From Arctopsyche grandis (taxonomy: Eukaryota; Arthropoda; Insecta; Trichoptera; Hydropsychidae), in NCBI RefSeq assembly GCF_051622035.1, contig NC_135367.1, positions 14,312,501 through 14,376,500 of the forward strand: 64,000 nt of DNA, read 5' to 3'. How positions within the stretch are numbered: the stretch's first letter is position 1; every line of letters starts with the position of its first letter. Positions 50,125 through 61,250 of this stretch are shown here, one piece after another. A program made the position numbers and the translations under genes. The notes under the pieces were generated by a model, which saw only the letters and a list, made by a program, of their open reading frames with translations, had not been told where the DNA came from and made no database searches.

Positions 50125-50820
50125 TTACGAGTTTATGATTTTTATCCAACTCAATTGTTGTGACGGCTCCAATAAAATGGGCATCCTTCCTCGCAATTTC
50201 ACGCAAATTCGTTGCATCGAATTTTTTGAAGGCTCAATGTTTGGAAGGATATCAGCACTTTTTAGACAATTAATAGAGAATATAAAAAGTGAATCCACGC
50301 CGGATATATTGCTATTATTGATGGCAACAAAAATTAAATATGAAGAGTTTGGTTGTGCAGCTCTAAAATGTATTTTGTGTCCCGTCAATAGTGTGGATGC
50401 TGAAAGGTATTTTAGTAAATACAATATAATTGTTACCGATCGTCGCACGAATCTCAAAAAAGAATCTGTAGAAATATGCACCATGTTGAGTTTTAATAAA
50501 TTTTAATTGGTATAAATTATATTCATATTTTTTGTCTTTGTATTTTTATATTCATATTTTTTTCATTGTAAATTTAATTCCAAAACATTTTTCTATTATT
50601 TTTTAATTGCTGTGTTGTATTTACATTTTATATATGTATGTATATAAATTTTATTAAAATTCATTGAAATTTTTTATGAAATTTTTTATTTTATTAAATT
50701 CTTCATAAAAATAGATGCTAAAATTGAACATTTTTAAATGCCCTAAAACGCTAAAATACAAAATGAAAATGCTAAAATTGACAAAAATAGATGCCCAAAA
50801 TACGTGTCTCTAGCAATCAC
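50125..50820 (+). pseudogene. hAT transposase C-terminal fragment
   Basis: Open frame 50135-50506 ends with CPVNSVDAERYFSKYNIIVT and DRRTNLKKESVEICTMLSFN, the C-terminal dimerisation region of hAT transposases (usual pattern P-x-x-S-x-x-x-E-R-x-F-S with R-x-N-L-x). The N-terminal zinc finger and most of the RNase-H-like domain are absent. Downstream AT-rich sequence ends near CGTGTCTCTAG at about 50810, which may be the right terminus. Confidence 0.7.
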
Positions 50821-52371
50821 ACATTATGTAAGTTCTAAAATACACAGAAAGACAAAACGAAAGTAATGATTAATGAATACCTACTAAGATATCCATCAAA
50901 TATTTACCAATTCACTTTAAAAAATCTAATAAATCTCACAACAATCATCGTCATTGCAATAACAGTTATATCTGCTTTAAAAACATAAATAAAACAGCTG
51001 AAATTTAGCTGTGCATAAATTAACTATGTCCATAAATTAACTTCGGTTTTGACAGCAAATAAAATATACAATAGAAACCACATGTTTTCCACCGTGCGAA
51101 TTAGAAACCAAAATATATACAAGAAAAAAATAATCGTCGATTTAAATAAGAGCCACTGGAATAAAGCAACCGGCTCAATACAACGATTGGACGTCGGTAT
51201 CAATTTACGTTCAATAATAATAACGGCGTGTGAGAAATGCGGTAAATGTAAATATACCGATAAAAGGAAATGTGCGTACATACATACATACGTAGAACAA
51301 AACAATGAACTATAATATATACGTACAATATTTTTATTAGAGTATGTAGTTTCCAGCGAGACTTTTACACCATAGACCGTATTCAAAATGGCGGGCATGT
51401 GCATTTTTGCGCTTTATTATATCCGCAATGCACTTTTCTGCACACGAAACTTTCATACCCAAAATATGGAAAAAAAGAAAACGGCGACTTTCAACCCCCT
51501 GTCTCCGCACCGTTATAGACTTTTTACGGCAAGGGAAAACTATATAGGCGTAGTCGAGAGCTTTTAGGGACTTTTTAATGCAATACAACAACCGCCGCAG
51601 ACTAATGGAAATAAAATATAAAAAAAAATACTTAAAAGGATTGTGAAAGTGTTTTTCCTCGGAAGACTTTCTCCTGTGAGTGCGACGTGGCGTGTCTAAA
51701 AACGATACAATCACCTCCGGGAGTTTTTCGTACAAATTGAGACGTCGTTCCACAATTGAGGAACGTTTTACCTCGAGTTTCCAATATATCATGTATGTAT
51801 CCTGAATATAATATATGTATGTATGTATGTACTATCGTGTAGTTCATATATGTATTAATACGCGTAAATCCCAAAGGTGACACGTCTTCAAATATATTTA
51901 TATTTAGACTCGGAGCGTGTGAATTTTTTTCTCTTTAACGAGTGCTGGCAAATCTTATGGAAATTATTCAAGTTGGATATCAAGTAGGTATATTCAAATA
52001 CATATTTTTAATAAACATGTAATAATATCAGTATGAAAAATAAAGCATGACGTGTACACATGTTATGTTACTATGTACATAGCTGATATTGATAGCCTCG
52101 CAACAGAGTTTTAACGTAGAAACTTTATAAAATTGTACATTATTATGTACATGGACAAATGGAAGAGATGAATGTATTTTTTTTGTATAGACAAGTATGG
52201 ATATTTAAAAAACCAAATATTAAAATTATCAGAAGTTTATAAGATTGCAGAAAAAAGATCGCGCCGTAAAAAAAATCAAGACACATTGGTCATTTGTAAA
52301 TAAACGGTAAGGGATGGTGTGGGGATAGAATTAGGGGGCGATGCGACTTGTGCATGCTAAAAGCATTAGAG
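50821..52371. other. AT-rich region, no gene recognised
   Basis: Contains TATG microsatellites near 51815-51830. The minus-strand open stretch at 51337-51792 lacks recognisable domains, and its composition is not convincing. Confidence 0.4.
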
Positions 52372-52678
52372 CCGAGACACGCCGAGTGAGTTGCGAGCAA
52401 CTTGGTGGGGGTTTTGTTGCGCGACCAGATCAAATGTATGCAGTTGTATGGAACATGCCACACCGGGCAGCTCTCTGGTTGTCCAAGTCATAAACTCACC
52501 CGACCAGCGAGATTTCCCGCGATCGGTCAGGTCAAAGTCACACATTGGAAAATCTTATTCTTATTGTGAGCGGATTCTTGGTCGTTTTTGGTTGCCCGAG
52601 ATGAGTGACCAAGAGTGACCACGAGCAACTACGCTTGGGCAACGAAGTCACTCGCAAGTCACCCGGTGTGGCCTTTCC
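52372..52678. mobile_element. Palindromic repeat family M2, copy 1
   Basis: About 307 bp. The left side has GTGAGTTGCGAGCAACTT; the inverted right end has GTGACTTGCGAGTGACTT and CACACCGG. Inside is a conserved TGCGCGACCAGATCAAAT and TGCAGTTGTATGGA, shared with 55674-56110. Its right end is close to that of the GC-rich element at 56133-56238, with TG/CA in place of CG. Confidence 0.6.
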
Positions 52679-54479
52679 AAAACCACTCGTTAAAATATCA
52701 ACGGGTACGTATTATAAATAGCATTAAAAATAAATTTTCGTGTTTGTATAAATTTAGTATTTACTTACAATTAACCATAAATACTTGATGTAGCAATAAT
52801 GACATTTCAGCAAAATTATCATCGTACTATAAAATACGAAATGTATTTCTTTCACGACCATCAAATACAAGTGCAATAAAGCAAATGTTCAATAAAATAA
52901 CTTTTTATCTGCAAAACTAAATCTGGCTACCATTTCACATGTACATATGTATGTACGTACATACATGGCTAAAAACACACCTATCACATTTGTACTTAAT
53001 ATAATATTTGAATTCCACAAAATATGAAAATTTTAGGACTACATATGAATATGCAATACAATTAGAACAATTTTTAAAACCACATATTCCACTAACATGC
53101 GAATATTATTCCGCATTCAAAGCCACTAAAAAAACCCCCATCAAACGAAACAATCACGAACGAAAAAATCATGCAACAAAGGCTATTTTCGACGCACGCG
53201 GAAGTCACGCAAAAATATATTTGTCCATTTTGTGCAAATTTTCCCCCGATTTGAACAAACCAACCCACGTATAAATTTATTTCGACTTAATAACAACGTT
53301 ATAATATTATACAAAACACGCACGTACGTACGTACATACATACATACATACATATACGCCATATAAAACCGTGGAGAAGGCGAACGACCCTAAAAGGGAG
53401 AACCTGTAATATCTACGTAGTACACAGTACGTAGTCTCACCCCGAAATAAAGGCTCAAAACGACGCATAAAAAGGAAAGGGAGGGTTCGTCGCCATCGAA
53501 CACGATCGAAAGTGATATTTAATTCGAAATAAAAAAAAGGACGAGACACACCGTAAAAATAACACCGATAACTTTCCCTGTCAAACTACAATTAGGGAAG
53601 AACGTTGACCTTTCGGAATTCAGACCCACCCTTTTGAAACATACGTGGAAAAGCGTCAATTTCGCGTGCCAAAACGCGACCATTAAATCCCATGTACGGG
53701 GATTCGTGACATGGAAAAAAAATAGTATTTTATTATGCATATAATTTATATACAAGTCCAGACGCAAACAAGCGTTGCAGACAGACTTGGCAACTCTCTC
53801 TCTCTTTCTAAGTTTAGTAAGGAAACGTTGAAATTCCGACAGAATTCAACCTCACGACATTATATGTATGTATGTGTGCATGTGATATATTAAATTGTCG
53901 ACGAGGAAAATGTGAAATTTTCCACTGAAAATCCAATAAGTGAGTGGTGCTGTATTGCTCTCTCTACCTCTGAGTAATCGAAATAATATAAGTATAAGAA
54001 ATAACAATAAAAAAGCACATTAGGTAATTATATTACAATAAAAACATAACTTTCACACATTTTAATTGTGAGATTTTTCACATCAATATGTCCATATGTA
54101 TATATCATTGTAAGTCATCAGCCATTGCCTGACAGGTGAGCATCTCTTCCAACACACTTATAGAATATCTCTATATCCATAAACTCTAATTATAATTGAT
54201 TCTACAGTTTGCGCAAAAAATACTGACCAACGTTTGATCACAGAGATTTAGACAAAAACCACGTCAGATTGTAGCAAACAAAGATTTAATTCGAAAAAAA
54301 AGACATCATAATAGAGAGCATTTCAAAACACAAAAACTAACCGATTAAGGCCAAACTTATCATAAAGCAAATCCCATATCGCACATTTACCACTGCACAG
54401 GTGGTTAGTTGTACAAAAAACAGCGGAGATGGCACAAAACTGACCTTACATTCAGTTCGGAATCTCGCCATCGTCTTAC
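52679..54479. other. No gene recognised
   Basis: AT-rich with CATA/CGTA microsatellites (about 53323-53356). A slightly GC-richer part at 53100-53700 has no recognisable coding content. Confidence 0.4.
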
Positions 54480-54557
54480 CTTCAAGACTACTAAAGCCGC
54501 AAACAGTGCCGATTTCCAAATAATAGTCTCGCCATTCAAAATACTATAAATGTCCAT
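54480..54557 (-). CDS. Possible first coding exon of a MAPEG/microsomal glutathione S-transferase-like gene
   Basis: Minus-strand ATG at 54557 opens 26 codons (MDIYSILNGET...WKSALFAALVVLK) that end exactly at a strong donor, AAG|GTAAGA. A short polar N-terminus running into a hydrophobic helix ending in LK resembles the start of insect microsomal glutathione S-transferase 1/prostaglandin E synthase-like proteins, in which the next exon carries a conserved NPED-type motif. I did not find such an exon to the left, so the call rests on one short exon. It would lie inside or beside the cytohesin gene on the same strand. Confidence 0.3.
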
Positions 54558-55673
54558 GTTCCGAGTTATACGAGATGTGTTTGGTTGGAATCAACGACGT
54601 GGACTTTGCAAATAAAGCTTTGTGAACGTGGCAAGACCGATGAATGAGTCTAGTATACATAAACAAACATGCGGCTTGAGCAATCCCAGTAATGACGAAA
54701 GCTCTTTGTGGAGCTTTCGCTTACCGCAAGCTCATTGTGGTAGGGACGCCACGATAATAATTCAAAAAGCTCAGTTTTTAATGAAAGAACATGAATTCAA
54801 ATAAAACATCACACTAATATGTATAATCGTTTCGGAATAATTTTAAGTTAAGGAGCGATGCCGTCTCAGTGACATAAAAAATATACCAATGTATACAGAC
54901 ATATCAAACTGCTTTTGAACAATACGAATAACACTCACTCGATATACTATAAGTGAAACATTCCCATTTAAGGCCTCCATATACGATAAGACGTGTATCA
55001 CAAATATTAAAATCGCGATACATATGTATGTATCAAAATACTTTTTTCGATACGTAAAAAAACTCATATCTCTTTGCTTGCTGAACTATGTATGTATATT
55101 AGGTATACAGTTATGTACGTGCATATTATATCGAAATGTCAAATTGTTTGACGTTATCGTCGAGTTAATGAAACCGCAACGTAATGACATTTATAGTAAT
55201 ACGTCAGTGGCGTCACGGTATGAAAATATTATACGACATTTAAAATTACAGCATTTTTCAGTTTGATAAAGCGATGAGACAGTGAATTGCAGATTATGCG
55301 GTTTTTCAGCACCACGTCAATACACACTCGGCAATACTTTAATATGGCAATAAGATTTTGCAAACACAACGAGATACCTGGATATAAAATATCTATATAG
55401 GAAAACCTTTATAATGCATGCGAAAATTTTTTCTACATAATCTCAAGAGAAGGAGGATTTCAATCAGAAATCTGCGGAATAATAGAAATGACGAAAACGG
55501 CAATTATCAGTTTAACAATGATATTTAAAAACCACTCCTCATATGTACATACATATGTATAATGAGAAAAATGAAAATCCGTCCGAGGCGATCTTTATTG
55601 ATCCCATTACAGTGTATGTGAAATGGGAATCAATAATAGTACATACATGGATGATACACAGATGCTAAAAATG
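54558..55673. other. No gene recognised
   Basis: The first 100 bp or so could be leader/promoter of the candidate exon at 54480-54557. The rest is AT-rich with TATG repeats. Confidence 0.35.
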
Positions 55674-56110
55674 AGAGCCTGCAAACATCGGGTGACTTGC
55701 GAGCAACTTTTTTGGGTGACTTTGTTGTGCGACCAGATCAAATTTATGCAGTTGTATGGAGCATACCACACCTGGCAACAAACTGGTTGCCCGAGAAATA
55801 AAGTCACCCGACCAACGAGATCAGTTGCCGGCGTTCCGTCAGGTCACTGTGATTGTATTGCTTGGGTGACCACCACGATCCCTCGAAATGTATAGCGGTA
55901 TGCCATAGTCGGCGATTAGTTTCCGGCGACTAAAAAGTGAAAAAACTATGAGCACGTTTGAATGTATCGTCACATATTGAAAACTCTTATCATCATATTG
56001 GTAAGCGGTTTCTTGGTCGTTTTAGTTGTCTGAGTTGAGTGATCAAGAGTGACCACGAGCAATTAACGCTTGATCAACAGTCACCACTAAAGTCACATGC
56101 ATGGACCGCA
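55674..56110. mobile_element. Palindromic repeat family M2, copy 2, with an insertion
   Basis: Same left end (GGGTGACTTGCGAGCAACTT), core (TGCGACCAGATCAAAT) and right part (GAGTGACCACGAGCAA) as copy 1. An extra 120 bp or so at about 55848-55970, containing GTCGGCGATTAGTTTCCGG, is absent from copy 1. Confidence 0.55.
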
Positions 56111-56132
56111 AGGTGCACGAGTATCTCCATCC

Positions 56133-56238
56133 TTAGGGTCGGGCCGCACCGTGCAACTTTGTCGGCCGACTAGTTGCGCGTTGTCTGGTCGCCCTCAACC
56201 AAGTCGCTCGCAAGTCGCACGGTGCGGCCCGGCCCTTA
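56133..56238. mobile_element. GC-rich MITE (M2 relative), PIF/Harbinger-like TTA target
   Basis: 106 bp. After the trinucleotide TTA comes GGGTCGGGCCGCACCGTGC; the right end is its inverse (GCACGGTGCGGCCCGGCCC) followed by TTA. The interior is dense in CpG and in GTCG/CGAC words (CGGCCGACTAGTTGCGCG). A TTA target duplication fits PIF/Harbinger elements. In this AT-rich context its intact CpGs mark it as much younger than the two longer M2 copies. Confidence 0.65.
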
Positions 56239-56269
56239 AAGAGCTGGCAATTTCAGAGACTTCACAACA

Positions 56270-56800
56270 TGTAAGAAAAGCATTATTTCCTACTTTGATC
56301 ATGTTGCCAGGAATGTAGCGATTCTAGAGAAGCTTATACTCAGCGGAACAAAAGAGGGAAGGCAAGCGAGAATAAGGTCTCCCATAAGATGGTCAGACCA
56401 AATTAACCCTTTGCCCGTGGCAACTTTTGCGGTACTTTTTTAGCGAATTTGTAAATCGAATTTTCGACCATAAATATATATTGTAAAATTTATTCAAGTG
56501 ACCAAAAATGTCAATTGACACCTGAAGTTTTTTTTTAATAGTGAATCACGCCTGAAGTATTTTTTTTAACAAAGTGAGTCGCTACTGGCATTTATCATTT
56601 TACATTGTAACAGCATGACAGTTACAGACATTTTACGCATGACGTCTATAGCGGTCATCCGCAGGCAAAGGGCAAAATAGCTGACAGGATCGTACTTAAA
56701 CGCTAGACCGCAAGGAGTGGAAGCGGATCGTCCACCGGATTCCAGATGATATCAAAGACCACGACGCTCAGATTGAGCAACGAGGAAATTTAATAATTGT
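56270..56800 (+). pseudogene. RTE-like reverse-transcriptase C-terminal fragment, split by a transposon
   Basis: Left piece (to about 56402) reads YFDHVARNVAILEKLILSG then SPIRWSDQI; right piece (from about 56677) reads DRKEWKRIVHRIPDD and DHDAQIEQRG. Together these are the well-known C-terminal end of RTE-type endonuclease-reverse transcriptases, of a different lineage from the intact element at 14200-17157. The 266-bp piggyBac-like element at 56407-56672 separates the pieces. Only the 3' end of the source element is present. Confidence 0.7.
56407..56672. mobile_element. piggyBac-like MITE, 266 bp
   Basis: Ends CCCTTTGCCCGTGG and (inverted) CCCTTTGCCTGCGG. TTAA precedes the left end; the right flank is CAAA, probably a mutated TTAA. 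It sits inside the RTE fragment, so it is younger than that fragment. It shares the CCCTTTG terminus with the larger element at 57701-58657. Confidence 0.6.
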
Positions 56801-57696
56801 ATAAAAATCAAAGCCGATGAAAAGATTTCGACCAGTTTTTAATCTAGCAATTGTTTTAAATAAATGACCTTTAAATAATTAACCACGGTCAATTTTGTGG
56901 CCATTTCTGAAAACAACTCTTTAAAATATCCTAAACTCAAACATACAATGTCACCAGGACTAATAAATAATAGTATTATACTATAATTGTAATGTAAATT
57001 ATTATGATAAAATACAATTGCAAGGATATATCAAAGACGAAATATGCAGTTCATCAAACACAGATTCAGGTTGATGACAGAACGGTGCCAGCCTCTTCTA
57101 ATAATATACACTTTCATCCAATCAATTACACTCCCACACACTCGACTTATCAATCAATCACACGCGTCACAACATAATTCAGAATTTATTATATCCAACC
57201 AAAACCAACACTAATATCCTGTAGATTTGTAGAAAATCTGAATAAACCCTACCAATGCAATATTTATCATACCGAACGAGGTGATTCGAAGGGAGGCAGA
57301 GAAAGGGGAGGCAAGAGGGTCAGACAGACCCAAACGAGGATTACCGTGCGAGATTAATTGATATGCTAATCCTCAGGCAAAGGATTTGCGCACACCGTAG
57401 CAAAACACACGCTCTCTTCCGATCCATCACGGGTCCATTTTTAGATTGTGCTAAACGAATCAAATTGTGGAACGGGTATCAACAATGGGTGGGTAAATTT
57501 AGGCACAATACAACGCATACAGAGATCAGTACGTACATATGTACGTATACAGAGACATAGGAAACTATCCCATAAATCACAATTGCTCCGGCGGCTGGCA
57601 ACGGGATGCAATCAGTTTATTTGCAATACCTATTAACAATGGGGCGGTGTGTGCGATCATGATGGTAATGATGATGACACAACTGCGAACTAGATA
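56801..57696. other. No gene recognised
   Basis: AT-rich sequence between the RTE fragment and the piggyBac-like element. No exon or element was identified. Confidence 0.35.
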
Positions 57697-57700
57697 TTAA

Positions 57701-58657
57701 CCCTTTGACTGCTACAACAACGATAAATCGTTGTTTTGAAATCGGCGAAGATTGCTACGACGATCGTTGTTGACGTCATTAATTGTCGTATTTCATTACT
57801 TTCTTTGCCAGCGCATCAGTGGCACGAAACATTTTTTTTATATACGTATTTATATTTATTTTTCAATCAAGCTTTATAAATATTTATCAATTTTTTAAAA
57901 GCTCTTTCAAATTTCGGGTTCATCATCAAAGTAAATTTCGGGTTCGTTGTCAAAGTCATATAAGGAGTTATTACTTGGGAATTGATTATTGTCGATAAAT
58001 TCATTTTCAGAATCAGTAGAGCTGCTGATTTGTCGAGTTCCTCGGCGAGGAGCTATTATTTCGCTTTCGTCACTTTCACTGTCCGATATCATTTTGCAGA
58101 GTTAAAATAAATGGCAAAAAACAATAGAAATCCGCTTTCAATTATATAGGTCACGAGACGTCACGAATTCGTGCAATCAATCAAATGCAACTGAAATGCA
58201 TACAAAATGTTTATGATACATGTTGAAAAATTATTTGATTATTAGAAACTTCGCATCCTTGTGTGTCTCGCTCACACATATACAATTAAAACCAAGAAAG
58301 AAAGAGAGAAAGACCGCTACCTTTTTCAAATGTATCGTATGTTTTAACAACGACAAATACATCGATGTCTAAAAATAGATTATTGAAAAAAATAATGCGT
58401 CGGAAACAATCGTCAAAACTTATTTAGTGTATATATGTAGGTATCTCTTTCGCACGCACGCATGTAAAAGCAAGACAGAAAGAGAGAGCGCGAGTCCACA
58501 ACTGCTTCTTAAAAATGTATATAAAGTATTAAAAAAATTACGCGCGTTCGGCGAAGCAAGTATGTAAAAAAATATATTATATTTATTTTTTTATAAAGTA
58601 ATTACAAATGTTAGCATTTTTCGCTTGGACATTGAAAAACCTCGTAGCAGCCAAAGG
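57701..58657. mobile_element. piggyBac-like transposon, internally deleted
   Basis: TTAA flanks both ends (57697-57700 and 58658-58661). Terminal repeats CCCTTTGACTGCTAC and (inverted) CCCTTTGGCTGCTAC match at 14 of 15. A TTAA target with CCC-starting ends is diagnostic of piggyBac. The left subterminal region has an ACAACGAT/ATCGTTGT dyad. The only coding trace is the acidic 61-codon ORF at 57907-58092 on the minus strand, and the catalytic DDD domain is gone. Confidence 0.85.
57907..58092 (-). pseudogene. Remnant N-terminus of a piggyBac transposase
   Basis: 61 codons, MISDSESDESEIIAPRRG... and SSTDSENEFIDNNQF, very rich in Asp, Glu and Ser, like the acidic leader of piggyBac transposases. 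It stops where the element's deletion would begin. Assignment rests on composition plus its place inside a piggyBac-type element. Confidence 0.5.
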
Positions 58658-58954
58658 GTTAAAACAGCGCTAGTTCGGTGACTTCACCTTAAAACTATGG
58701 CAATTGATCGATCGGCCGATGGGATACTATGCTAATGTTATTTCGGTCGTGTACAATGGAAATGTACAAGTTATATAGTACGTGTCAAAATTAATAGACG
58801 TTAGCGATGACATGCTAATGCGAGAATATTGGATTCAGTCTCAGTTCAAATGTGATTTGAACACTTTGCATAGTGTTCTCTTCTTGCATCCTTGTCGAAT
58901 TCATCGAGGTTAATCATTGGTGGATTTAATATTGAATTTTGTTTTTGTAGTTTT

Positions 58955-59490
58955 ATTTTCTATACATATATATGTACATATATTACCGGGAAGGCCTAAG
59001 AGGTGCGCCTAATGCTCCTTCCTGGCCAATTACAAACATCGATAAATAATTATATTTATACAGTATCATGTAGTGTATATAGTGGATAAAGTGGAGAGAT
59101 TGAACTGGCAATGGTCGGGCCACATGGCTAGGAGAAAATACGAAAGGTGGACAAAATAAGTGCTAGAATGGTACCCGAGAGAATGCAAAAGGGTAATAGG
59201 AAGACCGCAGGAAAAGTGGATAGATGAAATTAGGAAAATGTGTGGGATGATGACGGATGAGAGTTGCACAAAACTGAGACAAATGGAAGCGTGTTGGAGA
59301 GGCCTTCATCCAACAGTGGATGGTGAATGGATGTAGATGATGATATATACATCTATGGACGAATTCGATAATACTAATATTTCGAGGAATAAATACATTT
59401 TACAGAGTATGTAGCATATTTATATGTCAACAAATTCGAAATGCTATAAATTCGAATTACACGCTGACCACTGAGTAATGTTGCAAGGGT
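58955..59490 (-). mobile_element. tRNA-derived SINE, copy 6, interrupted by an RTE fragment
   Basis: The 3' stem-loop is at 58986-59027 (CCAGGAAGG/CCTTCCCGG). Matching SINE body sequence resumes at about 59349 (ACATCTATGGA, as in copy 1) and ends with a degenerate head near 59460-59490 (ACTCAGTGGTCAGCGTG). The middle is the RTE fragment at 59085-59345. The head is poorly preserved. Confidence 0.5.
59085..59345 (+). pseudogene. 3' fragment of an RTE element related to 14200-17157
   Basis: About 85 codons homologous to the end of the intact RTE protein: LNWQWSGHMARRKYERWTK, then LEWYPRECKRVIGRPQEKW and EIRKMCGM. It is broken by an in-frame stop (WTK-stop-VLEWYP) and a frameshift near the end. 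It finishes with the same GATGATGATATATA tail. A classic 5'-truncated insertion, plus strand. Confidence 0.8.
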
Positions 59491-61012
59491 TTAAAAAATA
59501 AGCTCTTAAATGTGTAAATATTTCAAGCATGTCACAGATTATACTGACACTAGCTCCAACGATTCTTGCGATATTATTTTGATTATATACGATTTAAGTG
59601 CCCAATACTTTCCACATTCACAAAAAAATTGAAAAATTTTAAAAATTGAATTATCATTTTATAGAAAACTAGCAACTGATAGAATAATGGATAGTTAAAC
59701 ATGAATGGACAATGTTTCTCATTCCACGTTTAGAAAACGTGAAGATAATTAAACCCAATAATAACCACACAAATTACACCATCCAATGGTGAATAAAATC
59801 ATCGACGAATATAAAACTTAACCTAACCTAACCTTTAGGGCTTGACCTTTATCCACGCAAAGTTTCGACCCAAACACTCTACCCAACTTCTAACTTCACT
59901 GTCTTTATTTTCTCATTTCCCAACAGACAGGTGAAAAACCAATTACGCGACATTGAAGAACCACAGCTCCAAATGATATTTCAAAACAAATTTCGTACAA
60001 TTTCCACCGGACATCAAAACATTAGCCGCAAAACTTTACACGACTCCACGATAATTCGATTATTATGAACGCGAAATTCCACACAGAAAAATAGTAATAA
60101 AAAATGCACATTTTCAAAATTTACAAACGCGTGTATCAGATTAAAGGAAAAAATTAGGTTAACATCAACATCAACGAAAAAATGAGCCGTTTTTCCAAAC
60201 ACATTTACCGTAAAATTGGAAAATTTAACGTGTAGGTAGGTAGTAAGTATAACAAACGATGCACATCGTTAAAACTTTCCATTGAAAAAGTTATTCAAGT
60301 CTCTGAATACAAAAACCGAAGATTTTAACGCAAAAATAGAATAAAAAAATAAAACCTTACTCAAACTCGCAACACGCGAAAAATATTCCCGCACAATGTG
60401 AAGAGGAGGCTTACCTGCAAAGAGACAAAAATAAAATATATTATTATTATGTACGATAAATTTTAAAGAACATACACACAGAGTGTCGTGCATATTGTTT
60501 CATTTTTTTTTGCACGGAATTCAAACGGTTAAATCATATCTATTTCAAAATATTCGTGACCAAATGTGTTACCAGCAATGTATAATATGTAATAGCAACA
60601 TTTCATAAAATTCTTGCAACATATTATAAAATAACTTCAGGGGTTAAAATTTCTCTTATATACATACATACATATATTAACTTCGGGTTATATTTCCATA
60701 TGTAACATTGAAAGGATGTAAAACAAACCTAAAAAGGATTATGACATGCCCGATTGTAAAACTAATATTTAAAAACATTTGTATTGCCTTTGATTACAAA
60801 AAAGAATTATATTCCTATATTTCACTTTAGTGATCTTTCCAGTAGACAAACGATAAATCTCAATTATTTTTATTAGTCGAAAGTCTGTCCAATAAGAATT
60901 GTGTATTTTTATTTATCATACTGCAAAACACCGTGAAATGAAATTTACATAGTTAGTATGCATGTGAGTTGATCACAATGAAACTAATAAATTAGTTCAT
61001 ATAATTAAGAAA
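59491..61012. other. No gene recognised
   Basis: AT-rich. It contains a short run of AACCT units (about 59818-59836), reminiscent of the insect telomere repeat but too short to call. A minus-strand segment at 60363-60416 is bounded by tttgcag and gtaagg and could be a small non-coding exon; no coding sense is visible. Confidence 0.35.
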
Positions 61013-61045
61013 CTGAACACTATCGGTTTGACCGATAGTGTTCAG
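61013..61045. repeat. Perfect 15-bp-stem hairpin
   Basis: CTGAACACTATCGGT and ACCGATAGTGTTCAG separated by TTG. Just to the right, GTCTACGGAC occurs twice and GATAACTGTTCAG closes the segment near 61172, so the hairpin may be one end of a roughly 160-bp repeat. Confidence 0.85.
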
Positions 61046-61196
61046 AAAGTACACTAGGCGTATTATCGGTTCCACAACAAAACGTCTACGGACCAAACGT
61101 CGAACAACACGTCTCCCGCAAAATTCTAATGCGGCATAATGTCTACGGACAAATTGATAACTGTTCAGGAAGTAATGTAATGTGTATGTAAAAAAA

Positions 61197-61199
<3 letters not shown>

Positions 61200-61249
<50 letters not shown>
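61200..61249. repeat. (AT)n microsatellite
   Basis: About 25 uninterrupted units. Confidence 0.95.

Positions 61250-61250
<1 letters not shown>

Noticed and set aside
59818..59836. Interstitial telomere-like AACCT repeat
   Set aside because: Only about three units; too short to distinguish from chance in AT-rich DNA.
60363..60416. Small minus-strand exon bounded by tttgcag and gtaagg
   Set aside because: Splice-like ends but no conserved coding sense; could be chance or a non-coding leader exon.
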